This document shows positions 1 through 10,085 of a stretch of DNA of 28,212 nucleotides, piece after piece. Within the stretch, counting starts at the first letter, position 1. Each line of letters begins with the position of its first letter. Below the pieces are notes generated by a model that saw nothing but the letters and a program-made list of their open reading frames with translations, searched no databases and had not been told where the DNA came from. This DNA is from Dinochytrium kinnereticum (lineage: Eukaryota; Chytridiomycota; Chytridiomycetes; Chytridiales; Chytridiaceae), in the NCBI GenBank assembly GCA_027604005.1, contig JADGJT010000217.1, forward strand, positions 8,167 to 36,378. Reading direction: 5' to 3'. Position numbers and translations under genes: made by a program.

Positions 1-723
1 AATAAGAGTGTGTGCGACCCTTCCAGAACGCATGCGGCACCCGCCTTAGAGTCCGATAGCCTCGGACTCTCCCTGCCACGTCCTGTGCGACATGGAGTGT
101 GGCAGGGACCATTTTGTTCATTTCATCAGCTCCTGTGTTGCGTCTCGTTCCCACCACCGTCCCTTGGCCTCACAAGAAACGGTCGACTCCACCGGTGACG
201 ACCACAAACCACCCACCCACACACCCACACACACACCGTCAACGACCACGACTGTCACCTCAAGCATCAAACCACTGCCATCCATCCACCATATCCATTG
301 ACATTCTGTGCAATCAATTGTTAGGAGTGTCGGGATAAAGAACCCCCTTCTCTCTCTCTCTCTCTGTCTCTCTCCTTCAAACACATTCGCAAAGGGAAGA
401 AGAGGGTCCTGTTCAGCCTGCAAACAGCAGCACTGGAAGGGAGGCTTTAGGCAGACAAAAAGGGGCGAATCTCTCCAGGCTCTGAACTTGAAAGGACAAC
501 AGCGTCAGGGTTCATTTGCATTCTTCTCAGCTTCTGGACGGATCGCTTCTCCTCACCCAGCTGCGCTGAGCAAGCTCGTCTCTTCTCAGATCCGAGGCGT
601 TCTGGTGACTGTCTGGCTTGGCAAGCGATCGGCTTGATACGAGGAACGTCTCCCAGTTCCTTTCAGCCCCCTTCATTTGCTTCGAAGACCACGACAGCCT
701 AACCATCAGCAAAAACGACACTC
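1..723. promoter_or_regulatory. 5' flank and leader of the chitin synthase gene
   Basis: No gene is supported here. The open frames are short and lack splice-linked continuation. The stretch holds a C/A-rich microsatellite around 207-236 and a CT microsatellite at 348-375, followed by sequence leading into the chitin synthase start at 724. Pyrimidine-rich tracts of this kind are common in fungal promoters and 5' leaders, so I infer promoter plus 5' UTR. No clear TATA box was seen. Confidence 0.5.
348..375. repeat. CT-rich microsatellite
   Basis: An almost perfect run of CT dinucleotides, interrupted once by a G, about 350 bp upstream of the chitin synthase start. It may act as a promoter or leader pyrimidine tract, but nothing in the sequence proves a role. 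Confidence 0.8.
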
Positions 724-3700
724 ATGGATCCGAGACGGCAGAACAGCGTCCGGTCTGGCGACTTGACGGCACCTCCATCAAGACAATATCCTGGTGAGTA
801 AGGCATGATGTCTGCATGCAATCTCTTTGCTCCATCCTGCCCAAATCTGCGGATCCTTGACTTGATGGTATTATCTCTTGGATCTTTCTATGCATAGCTC
901 GGCACATGGAGATAATGCTCTTGCCTGGATGGCTGTTCATGTTGAGATACCATGCTTTACGTGCTCAACACCTCACATTCCCTCTTTCCCACACTCGTTT
1001 CATTTCTGGATGTTGGGATCCACATCATCGCAGGAAGTGCATGATGGCTGTTTTGTACATGAGCTCACGGTTTACACCCCCACTCATCCCCTATCACGCA
1101 GACTACCGCCCAGATAGCTCAAACTCAACCAATTCTGACATCCCATTTGCAACTCGGGGCGCCCCCACAGACTTCTCCTATCCACCTCCTCCCAACGATC
1201 ATATCTCCAGCCCGACCTCCCCAAATGGCTACCCACCGTCTTCTCCCAACGCCAAGAACTCCAACTCTTTGGGCCGCAAGAAGTCACTGATTCGACCGGA
1301 ACGACGCCGCAGCATGCAGGGCGGCCCGGATGCATCTGGGCCAACTGGGACTATGCGGAGAAGGTTAAGAAATAACCTTGCTGCCGCTGAGCTTGTGAGA
1401 GAGACGAGACATGATTCTTTGTTTCGATCGATGAAGAGGAAGAAGCAGGAGGGACCTGCAATCACTTGGTGGGTGATTGTGTCGCGGATCCTTACATTTT
1501 ATCTGCCGAATTTCGTCATCGTGAATCTCGGGAAGCGGGATCCTTATGTCCAACAGGCCTTCCGAGAGAAGGTCGCATTATGCACAATCATCTTTTTCAT
1601 GATGCTGTGTGTTGGTTTCTTGACCTTTGGGTTCCAGAACGCCATCTGCGTGTTCAAGAACAATTCCTTTCCTTTCGACACGCTCCAGGTTCAGCAGTTT
1701 ATTGGTATTCGAGGATCTGCCTGGGACACTGACAAGACGTTGAGACATCCGACCATCAGTGGAGTCGATGTTAATATTGTTGTGTCGCAGATGAAAGGGA
1801 GCGATGCCACTTCATTGTTCCTGCCGGTGAAAGGAAGGTCTGCTTGCGACATTTTTGAACCGTTCCCTGTCATGCCTTGTGAAGGCAGGGATGCCAACAA
1901 CCAAATTGTCTGGCCGTCGAGCACTTTGTACGTTGATCTTCTTTGGCCTTATTAGTTTTTTGCCATTTGTTTTAATGCTAACCAACTATCTACTTGCTTA
2001 GGAGCGCGGTTCAACCTAGCGTAGGATGTCATCAACTTCCGAATGGAGTCAGCCTGAATAAGCTCCTTACATACAAGGGGGATCTTACAGTGTCATGGCA
2101 GAACATTTCAGATCTAGGCCAGAGCTCTTGGATAGTCTACAACGGAAATGTTTTGAACCTAACCAGGCTTCTCACCCCCACTACTCCTCTGACAACACAG
2201 AACTTTGGTTTGTTTCTTCCCTGTCTGACGTCACTTGTCTCTCTTGCAAGAGATGCTAATTATGCTAACATTCTTGCTTTTACCTTTTGTTCCAGCGTCG
2301 GTGAGGTCGATCATCCTCGCCAACCTTGGTCAGGATGCGACTCGAGCCTTTGTGATTGCTGGAAAGCAGAAAGAAGCTCAGTGCCTTGTCGAGCTCTTCA
2401 AATTTGCAACTCTCGACTTTACGACTTCTGGGTGTCTCGCCGCCACCGTCGTCCTCTTTGTCTCCTTTGTCATCATTGTTGGTGTCGTTCTGGCGCGATT
2501 CGTTTTGGCGCTCTACTTTATTTACGTCATTGGGTGGAGGCTTGGAAACAACAAGGCTTACGCTAGGGCTATGGAGGATTTAAGGAAACGCCAGGCAGCT
2601 GAGGATGAGGCCCGACGCGCTCGTGGAGCCTCCGCGGGAGGCTCTGGGAGGGACGATCAGTCCACCGTTGGGACCGTCGATATTCCTCTTGAGGGGGTTA
2701 ACTCTCGTGTTAAGGGACGGCTTGGTGACCCCAGGTTTGCTCCCAAAGGTGGGGCGGTGACTGCCAGCAACCAGAGGAAGGAGCTTGTGGAGAACTCAAA
2801 TAGGTGGAGTTATAACTTTGGGTTCATGGACATGGAGTCGCCGCCGCTGGATGCTGAAACTGAAAAGCTCTTGAACGATCCTACCCTGATGCACGTTCTT
2901 GTCATGGTGCCGTGCTACTCTGAGGGTGAGGATTCACTCAAAGCCACGCTTTCCTCCGTCGCGCAGTCTTACTACCCCTCCACGCACAAGTGCTTGTTTG
3001 TCGTGGCCGATGGTATCGTCAAGGGAAGCGAAAACAACCAGACTACTCCCGACATCCTCATTGATATGATTGAGGTTGACGAGCGGTTCAGGAAGGAGGA
3101 CCCTAGGTGGGGCGGTGAACCTGAGGCTTACAGTTACGTTGCTATTGCTGATGGAACCAAGCGCAAGAACTATGCGAGGGTTTACGCTGGGTGGTACCGG
3201 TATGATCTTGAGACTGAGAATGACAAGAAGAAGAAGGACAAGAACTTGGCTGGTGGTGCCGCCGTTGACGGGGATGACAATGTCGCTGGTGGAGCGTTTG
3301 CCCGCACTTTGAGGCAGAGGACGGAAGGTCGCGTGCCGATGCTTCTCGTTGTCAAGGTTGGAAACGAGGAGGAACGTGACCCCAACAATCCGTCTGCGAA
3401 GCCGGGAAATCGTGGCAAGCGCGACTCCCAGATCGTCTTGATGAACTTCCTGTCCAAGGTCATGTTTGATGACCGTATGACGGAGCTTGAGTTTGACATC
3501 TTCTTTAAACTCTTCACCATCACTGGTGTTAACCCTGAGCGATACGAGAGTGTCTTGATGGTTGACGCTGACACGAGGATTTACCCGGATTCGTTGACGC
3601 ACATGGTTGCTTGCTTGTTGCGCGATCACCGAATTATGGGGATCTGCGGCGAGACTAAGATTATGAACAAGTGGGAGAGTTGGGTGACCATGATTCAGGT

Positions 3701-5123
3701 GTTTGAGTATTTTGTCTCTCACCACCTTGCCAAGAGTTTCGAGAGTGTTTTTGGAGGTGTCACTTGCTTGCCTGGATGTTTCTGTATGTACCGTATCAAG
3801 ACTCCTAAAGGCCCTAACGGGTACTGGGTGCCGATTCTTGCCAACCCGGATATTGTGGAGGAGTATTCGGAGAACGTTGTTGATACATTGCACAAGAAGA
3901 ATTTGTTGCTGCTTGGAGAGGATCGATTCCTGTCTACGATGATGCTGAGGAATTTCCCCAAGAGAAGAATGGTGTTTGTTCCTCCTGCTATTTGTAAGAC
4001 GGTTGTGCCGAACACATTCAAGATTCTTTTGTCACAGAGGAGGAGATGGATCAACTCTACCATTCATAATTTGATGGAGTTGGTCCTTGTTAAGGATCTG
4101 TGTGGAACTTTCTGCATTTCTATGCAGGTGAGGTTTTTTTTCTTTTTGGAGCATTCTTTTATCTTTATTTGGGAAGATCTTAACAATCTATCTTTCTCGC
4201 AGTTTGTTATCTTTATGGAGCTTGTCGGTACGGTTGTCCTGCCTGCTGCTATCTCGTTCACAATGGTTTTGATCGTCATGTCCATTATCAAAATCGGGGA
4301 TACTTTCCTTCCTCTGGTCCTTCTCGCGATCATTCTCGGTCTTCCAGCCATTCTAATCGTCTTGACGGCTAACCGCCTTATCTACGTTTTCTGGATGTTT
4401 GTGTACCTCCTCTCCCTCCCCATATGGAACTTTATCCTGCCGCTCTACGCATTCTGGCACTTTGATGACTTTTCATGGGGTGAGACCAGGAAGGTCAGCG
4501 GTGAACAGAAAGGTGCGGATCACAGTGGACGTGAGGGAGAATTTGATAGCACCGGTATTTCCATGAAGAGGTGGAGAGAGTGGGTAAAGGTCAGGAAGGC
4601 AGAGGCTGATGCAGAAGCCGAGAGAACCAACCCCCGCAGCGTCATTATGATGCCTGGCCGTGGTCCCACGATTCTCAGCCAAGCGTCCTCTGGCAGCAAC
4701 TCAACTCTCATCTCTGGACACCACCACCTCCCACCCTTTGGGTTTGCCCCACCTCCCAACGGACCCCGACCCCCTATGGGACTCGGCCACCCACCCCCGC
4801 AGCATCAACCCCCCTTCCACATGATGGGAGCGCCACCGCCTCCTCATCACTTTGCGGGACCCATGCCGCCTCAAGGTGGGATGCCAATGCCGTTGCCTCC
4901 GGGGGTGGTTCCTCCACCTGGGATGATGGCTCCACCGCCAGGGATGTTCCCGCCGCCGCCGAATGGGTTCATGCCTGCACCGCATTTGATGCAGCAGGGA
5001 CCGATGGGGAGGAGTGGGAGTGTGACGTCTAGCTCGCAGGGGTCTACGCCGCCACCCCCTGGAAGCCCGCAGATAGCGCCTGGGATGACGGGGAGTCAGG
5101 GTCCTGTGAGCCCTAGGAAGTGA
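724..5123 (+). CDS. CHS3: Chitin synthase, class IV / Chs3-like, with proline-rich C-terminal tail
   Basis: Polymerises UDP-GlcNAc into chitin at the plasma membrane. Inferred exons are 724-793, 1102-1927, 2002-2207, 2296-4127 and 4203-5123, which sum to an uninterrupted 1284-residue protein. The phase closes exactly at each junction (GT...AG). An N-terminal Ser/Asn/Pro-rich tail precedes hydrophobic segments at about 145-202 and again after about residue 400. The glycosyltransferase core shows VPCYSEGEDSL (572 on), DGIVKG (606), VDADTR (790-795), EDRFL (909) and QRRRW (948-952). A cluster of membrane helices follows (about 985-1060), then WGETRKV (1070). The Chs3-type wording of VPCYxEGE and DGIVxG and the lack of a myosin motor favour class IV. 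The last ~130 residues are very rich in Pro, Gly, His and Met, which I do not know from yeast Chs3. Intron 1 (308 nt) is much longer than the others, so the first exon is the least certain part. Confidence 0.9.
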
Positions 5124-6402
5124 GGGGAGGGTAGTCTGGTTTTTTGATTTCTGTTATCGTTTTTTTTTTTGTTTTTTTTTTTTTTTTCTCTTTTGTTCTT
5201 GTGTCGACAACTTATAGACCCTTTCTTCGTCTGTTGCCTATTTTTATTTTTTATGGCTCATGCGTTCTTTAAATCTTTTACTACCATCGTGTTTGTCTCC
5301 TGCTTCTTTTTACTCACTCACAGTTGAACTGATTGTCGCGGTCCTTCGGATCCTTGTTTTCCTTCGTTTGTTTTCTTGTTTCTTTGTTTGTTTGCTTACT
5401 GATGTCTTTTTTTTGGCTGCACCGGTGGTGTGATCTATGGCTTTTGAACAACGCTTCATTTTCTGGCTCATGTTGTTGTTTCTTGACCTTTTTTGTTTTT
5501 GTTTTTTGCTTCAACTCACATTCCGTTGCTGTCCAATCTCCTTTCCCTTTTATTGTTCTTTCTTCGCGCTCTGTCCATTATTGTTGCGTATTCCCTTTTC
5601 TTGCTTCTTGTTGTTTTTTCATAAACTTGCCTGTGTGCTGCGTCCAGTCGAAAGTCGAAGCGACAACATAGTCCGGTGGTTTGGACAGGTTCATCCGAAC
5701 GTGCCAAAAGATTTGGTTAGCACTGCCTCTTGGCTGTCGCATCAACAGCGGAGGAAGACAAGACGGGTGATGCGGCCTTGATAACCTTTGTCTGAATCAG
5801 TCAGCAACCATCATGATGGGTTTGAGCTGTGTTTGGTGGAGACCTAAGCGTTGCTCAGATCGATTGCTTTGCTGCTGCGTGACGGTGTTCCAAGCGCGCA
5901 TCGCAGGCATACCCTGGGACCACGGCAATCTTCACTCGGACTTTGACGCTCTCCTCTTTGAGCGCATCCATCGCGCATCGACGCAGCCTGCACCGCGGCC
6001 GTCCCCTTCGCGTCCGTCAGTCCGTCAGTCCCTTGCTGAGAATCCAAGCTGCAGCCAGACAAATCAAAAATTTGCGTGGTCAAGCAGCCCCTCCCCCCCC
6101 CTCTCCGCACCTCCTTTGCCGCCGTCTGGCCTCAGCCTGCCCGGACCTGCGAGCGCTTCATCCATCGGGGAGACCGTTTTTCTGCTGAAGGGACCTGCAC
6201 GACGCTTGTCTAGAGTTTGGAGCCGTTGCCTTTGCTTGTGTGTGTGTGTGTGTTTGGGTGTGAGAACTTGTTTTCGAAGGCCCACAACGCAACAGCTGCA
6301 TCTGCCAGCGTGTTGAGGGGAGATTCGAATCGGAAAAGGGAGCCCATCTTTCTCGTTGGAACAGCTTTGTTTTTGAAGCGTTGAGGAATCGAGGGAGGCA
6401 GT
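5124..6402. other. Intergenic: chitin synthase 3' flank and promoter/leader of the next gene
   Basis: No gene is supported. The first ~550 bp are strongly T-rich, with long T runs at about 5160-5187, consistent with a 3' UTR and polyadenylation region. The second half is C-rich and contains a TG dinucleotide run at 6237-6253, leading into the start at 6403. Open frames here are short, low in complexity and match no family I know. Confidence 0.5.
6237..6253. repeat. TG dinucleotide microsatellite
   Basis: An uninterrupted TG run about 150 bp upstream of the start codon at 6403. It probably lies in the promoter or 5' leader. No function can be read from the sequence. Confidence 0.75.
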
Positions 6403-8073
6403 ATGGTGAAGACGACGCAGTCTGCACGGAACGCTCACGTGCTTAACAACGACACCACCACATCCTCCAAAATTCCCGTTCGTCAGGCGTCGGCTTTTTC
6501 GCCTCGTAGAACATCGTCGGGGATGGAGAAGGAGAAGGCTGCGTGCTTGTCACCGTCAAAGGGGTCGGCGGTTGTTAAGGGGGTTGGTTCGTCACCTTCC
6601 TCTCCCAGTCGAGGAGGCGGAAACTCTCTGGTTGATAGGGAGGTTGGTGCTTTCCTTTCCTCTTTCTTCATCTCGTCAAAGTTTCTTTCAACTTCTTGGA
6701 TTTGGCTTTCATATCACACTGCTGAATTGTAACTTACAATCTACTTCGCATTCTCAAAGACTAATGGTAAGGCCCAGCGGTCTCCCATCAAGATCTCCAC
6801 CATGGATTCCGAGAACGATACAGAAGAATCCACCAGATCCCCCACCACGACGGCCGCCCATTCCCTCCCGTCGCCCCCCTCCTCAACCATGGAGAACGCA
6901 ACGGGCCTCCCGATCCTTCCAACCGTCGACATTCCTTTTTCAAGCGACATTGAGAGCTTAGCCGACTCGGATTTGGGCTTCTCTGACAGCAGTTCTGCGA
7001 CCGCCACCAGAATCAACAGGGAGTTCGCATCCACCCCGCATCCCGATGCTGATGACGAGGATGGTGATGATGAGGCGGATGGGGATGGGGATCGTTTGGC
7101 TAGGATCGATTCGAGCCCGCGTGGTGTGGGAATTGATAACCGTCCCAGGCCCTTGACTGGTGACGCTGGGACGGATGGTGTTGCCCCAACCAAGAGGTCA
7201 GCATCTATTTTCAGTGTGAGGAACCTGAGCCCGACGAAGGAGGTTGAGGGTGGTTTGTGGCTAGGCCCCGACGAGGGGAAATACCGAGGATCTGGTGGCC
7301 AGGTCAAGAGACCTCGCGTTGGAGAGGCGGGGAAGGCAGAGCCAGCGGGTGAAGGCGAGGCTGGTTGTGAGGACGTCATTGCAGTTGCTCCGGCTGCTGA
7401 GGAGGAATTTCCCATCAGTGGGCACCATGCCATCTCTCGCGCAAGGGGAGAGAGAATCAAGGAGGCTTTACAGCAATGCCCTTCTTCTTCCGATTCGGAT
7501 GCGCCGCAAGTGAGCGCAATCAAGGGTGTCAAAACGAATTACACCTGGACACCAGGAGGGAGGTCTCAAGGACCAAAATCATACACAAACACAACCGTGT
7601 CGCTTGGTGGTATGGGGAAAAAGCTCTCGACCCGACGAAAGTCTCAGCACACACCAGTAAATGCCGAACACTTTAGCAAGAGCAAGCAGACCGATTACTT
7701 TCCTAAGTGGATCGATGAACTCGTCCAGCCTTCCCTTGAGTCTGAGATGCTTCCGGTGCTTACGGGATCCGTTCCCACCACCGCCGAAAAGGACGCTATT
7801 GCCATGGACCTCCATTCTTCTACGACGGCGGGCTCTGAGTATGTGTTTGAGATGCCGGCTCCTGTTCAGAAAGTTATGGATGTTGTGGATGGGGTATGGC
7901 AGACTGGGGTGGATGTGACTGCGAAGACCATTGTCACAGTGACGATGGGGCTTGTTCGACCCCCGACTCGGTTAGTTCTTCAGACGATTGATGCGGTTTC
8001 CAATCGCGTGGCAAGGGTGAGCGTGGCGATGGCTGCTGCTGCGGTTTGGAATGCTAGAGGGAGGAGGTTTTAG
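6403..8073 (+). CDS. Unrecognised acidic, Ser-rich protein (two exons)
   Basis: I do not recognise this protein. Exon 1 (6403-6642) encodes 80 Ser/Lys-rich residues. A GT...AG intron joins in phase 0 to exon 2, which starts at 6778 (or, less likely, at 6772, after an AG only a few bases past a CTAAT branch-like site). The product is 511 or 513 residues. The middle carries a very acidic patch (DADDEDGDDEADGDGD) and several SP/TP sites, which suggests a disordered, phosphorylated region. The C-terminal ~70 residues differ: they are hydrophobic to amphipathic, without charge clusters (VDVTAKTIVTVTMGLVRPP and onward), and end in a basic RGRRF. That tail may be a membrane-associating or oligomerising helix; this is inference. 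There is no signal peptide. The intron donor is weak (GTTGGT), so the exon 1 boundary is uncertain. Confidence 0.65.
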
Positions 8074-8674
8074 ATGAGTTTTTAAAAATTGTGTTGAGAC
8101 TGGTTGATTGGCCTATAGGAGCGTCAGCAGGCCTTTGATGAGATATTTCTTAACTTTTTTTCTTCTTTATTGGCCAGTGAAGGTTTGGTCCTGATTATGA
8201 AATGGATTCTTTTCTTATACTCTTTTTCGCTTGTTTCACGGTGATAGAGCTGTGCTTTTGTTTTTCAAAAATGTTAGGCGATACTTGCTGCTTTTTTAAG
8301 GTCGTGTTGACCATTCTTCAGGCCTAGTTTCTTTTTTTTTTCTGTTTTTTAGTTTATGAACCCGCGTTAGGGTGTGCGAATGCTACCTTTTTTTTTTATT
8401 GTTATTTTATTATATTATTGCAGAGCTGTATATTATGTGTTTCATGTACATGGTCATTTTCCTTTGACAACACCCCCCTTTCCCCTTTCCTTTTTTTTTT
8501 TACCCTTTGTTAACCAAGCCGTCTATATTTTGTCTTGTTAGCCTTTGAAATAAAGTGAATAAAAGGTTTTCTTTTGAAATATAAACGAAGTCCAGTTTAT
8601 TTCTTTTATCCATTAAATCTATCATTGGCGATGGCCACCCAGCATTTCTCTTTATGATTCTGTCAACCTCCATT
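8074..8674. other. Intergenic between convergent genes (shared 3' flanks)
   Basis: An A/T-rich stretch with several long T runs between the acidic protein gene (+) and the phosphatase gene (-), which converge here. Two AATAAA hexamers on the + strand (8549-8554 and 8558-8563) could serve polyadenylation of the upstream gene. No coding exon is supported. Confidence 0.55.
8549..8563 (+). terminator. Possible polyadenylation signals (two AATAAA hexamers)
   Basis: Two AATAAA hexamers nine bases apart, about 475 bp past the stop codon at 8073 on the same strand. The distance is long for a compact genome, so an earlier A-rich element may be the real signal. Confidence 0.3.
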
Positions 8675-9919
8675 TCACCTCTTCAAAACAACCTTTACGG
8701 CCTCCAGCAGATCATCACTTGTGGACCACCAATGCACAGCGGCAGAAATAGCCTCGACTGATTGTTGGTTTGATGTCAGGTATTTTTCAAGGCTATGCCC
8801 ACGCCTTGGGAACACTGCGTCGGTTCTTTTGGGGCGATGAGAAAAACAGACCTTTTTGATAAACTTGCCTTGATAGTTTTGTCATGGGGCAGTAATCGTT
8901 CCTCCCGTCGCCTCCGTAGATGAACATCTCATACTGGCTGATTCTCTCCATCATCTCCTTGCCTTTAAATGTTACAGACTTTAGCGTTAGACAGAAACGG
9001 TAGGAAAGAAAAGAAATATGAGGAGCGAAAAATGGTTTTTTGGGTGGTGGTGACGAACCTTTGCAGAGGTTGACTGCGCAAATGCTTTGACAACCATGCG
9101 GCTCATCGCCCTCCCCAACGCGTCTTCTCACGTTCAATTTCCCAGTCTCATCCCACCATCCTGGGTTTGTTATAATCTCCGACACGTAGTGCCTCGCGTT
9201 TTTCGCCTGTTTCCATAGAGTTGGTCAGAGCTCCACTGTCATAATCTACTTACCTTTAAAATCTCTTCGATAAAGACGGTGTTGGCGTCGCTGAAAAGAT
9301 TCATGAGCACATTGGTTCGATGGAGATGAAGAAAATGCTCACCTGATAATGATGATATCCCCTCCGGCGGATTTAATGGTTTCAAAGACAGAGATCATGG
9401 CGGGGTTCTATAAGCACAAGGCTTGAGAAGAACGAAAGATGGGGCGACAAAGACTCACAAAAGGAATATCGGAGAGCTTTCCGATGATATCAGCCTTTAA
9501 TACCCCCTCTGAATGCAGTTGGCCGAGCAGCGCTCCCTGGGGAGAGACAGGGTCAGCATGCACGCCCCTTTCCTAACTTTCGCCATTTCTTTTCTTCTCT
9601 TGCTTAATAAACCCTCACTGACCATCAGATCCGTCCACTGGGCTTTACCGCTCATCTTTTTGAGTAAATGATTAAACCTGGGCTATTAAAACCGTTGCAT
9701 TCAAGATGCAGTGGTTGTGGAGATGGGCAAGGTTTACCTCCTTCATCTGATTTCGTGGTTAATGAATGAAGGAATTCTTCAATATGGATAAGGAAGAATT
9801 GAAAATACCTTCTCTGATGCGTTTGCAGAGAGCTTGTTGACGACCCAGTGATCACTGTCGTCGTCAATGACCGTCCAGTCAAAGTCGAAAGCTGCAAGTA
9901 GGGGTTTCCGTCCCGACAT
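8675..9919 (-). CDS. PHOSPHO1/PHOSPHO2-type HAD phosphatase
   Basis: Putative phosphatase of the family that contains vertebrate PHOSPHO1 (phosphocholine/phosphoethanolamine) and PHOSPHO2 (pyridoxal phosphate). The exact substrate cannot be read here. Inferred exons, in gene order, are 9919-9809, [9746-9738 optional], 9655-9623, 9536-9459, 9407-9343, 9290-9254, 9206-9059, 8962-8869 and 8825-8675. They give 238 residues, or 241 with the 9-nt exon; human PHOSPHO2 is about this size. HAD motif I is DFDWTV with nucleophile D12 and D14. Motif II is ISDAN (95-99). Motif IV is GGDGRNDYCP (174-183). A cysteine-containing 'HGCQSICAVNLCK' segment corresponds to the family's Cys-rich 'HSCxxCPxNLCK' region, though with fewer cysteines. 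The last intron (8826-8868) is only 43 nt and appears to be GC-AG. That choice alone restores the conserved D-A-V-F-P-R-R-G stretch. The next gene diverges 166 bp away. Confidence 0.87.
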
Positions 9920-10085
9920 GGTTTGAATTCTCCCAGCGGTATCAAATCAGGGGAAGGGCGTATCGTTGAGGTGTAACGACGGTCTCAGCGTCTGCCTGGT
10001 GAAAGCTGCTGGTCGTAAAGTGACGATCGTTCGCTAGACTCAATTGTCCCCAGCAGCAGTACCCCGACGTGTGCGACCACCGTGA
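9920..10085. promoter_or_regulatory. Short divergent promoter region
   Basis: The 166 bp between the start codons of the phosphatase (-) and the Gly-Trp protein (+) must contain both promoters and leaders. No TATA box or clear binding site was recognised. Confidence 0.5.

Noticed and set aside
2934..3893. 319-codon open frame on the minus strand
   Set aside because: It lies wholly antisense to the conserved catalytic core of the chitin synthase. Its openness follows from that gene's codon use, and it has no family resemblance.
5813..6316. 167-codon open frame on the + strand
   Set aside because: Low-complexity Pro/Ser/Cys-rich product crossing a TG microsatellite, with no splice-linked partner or homology. 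It is better read as promoter/leader of the next gene.
6318..6335. GATTCGAATC, resembling a tRNA B box
   Set aside because: No A box, no acceptor stem and no cloverleaf can be drawn around it. It is a short palindrome by chance.
6741..7532. 263-codon open frame on the minus strand
   Set aside because: Antisense to the acidic protein gene. The Ser/Pro/Ala-rich translation is what the reverse of Asp/Glu/Gly-rich codons produces, and the + frame has the better gene structure.
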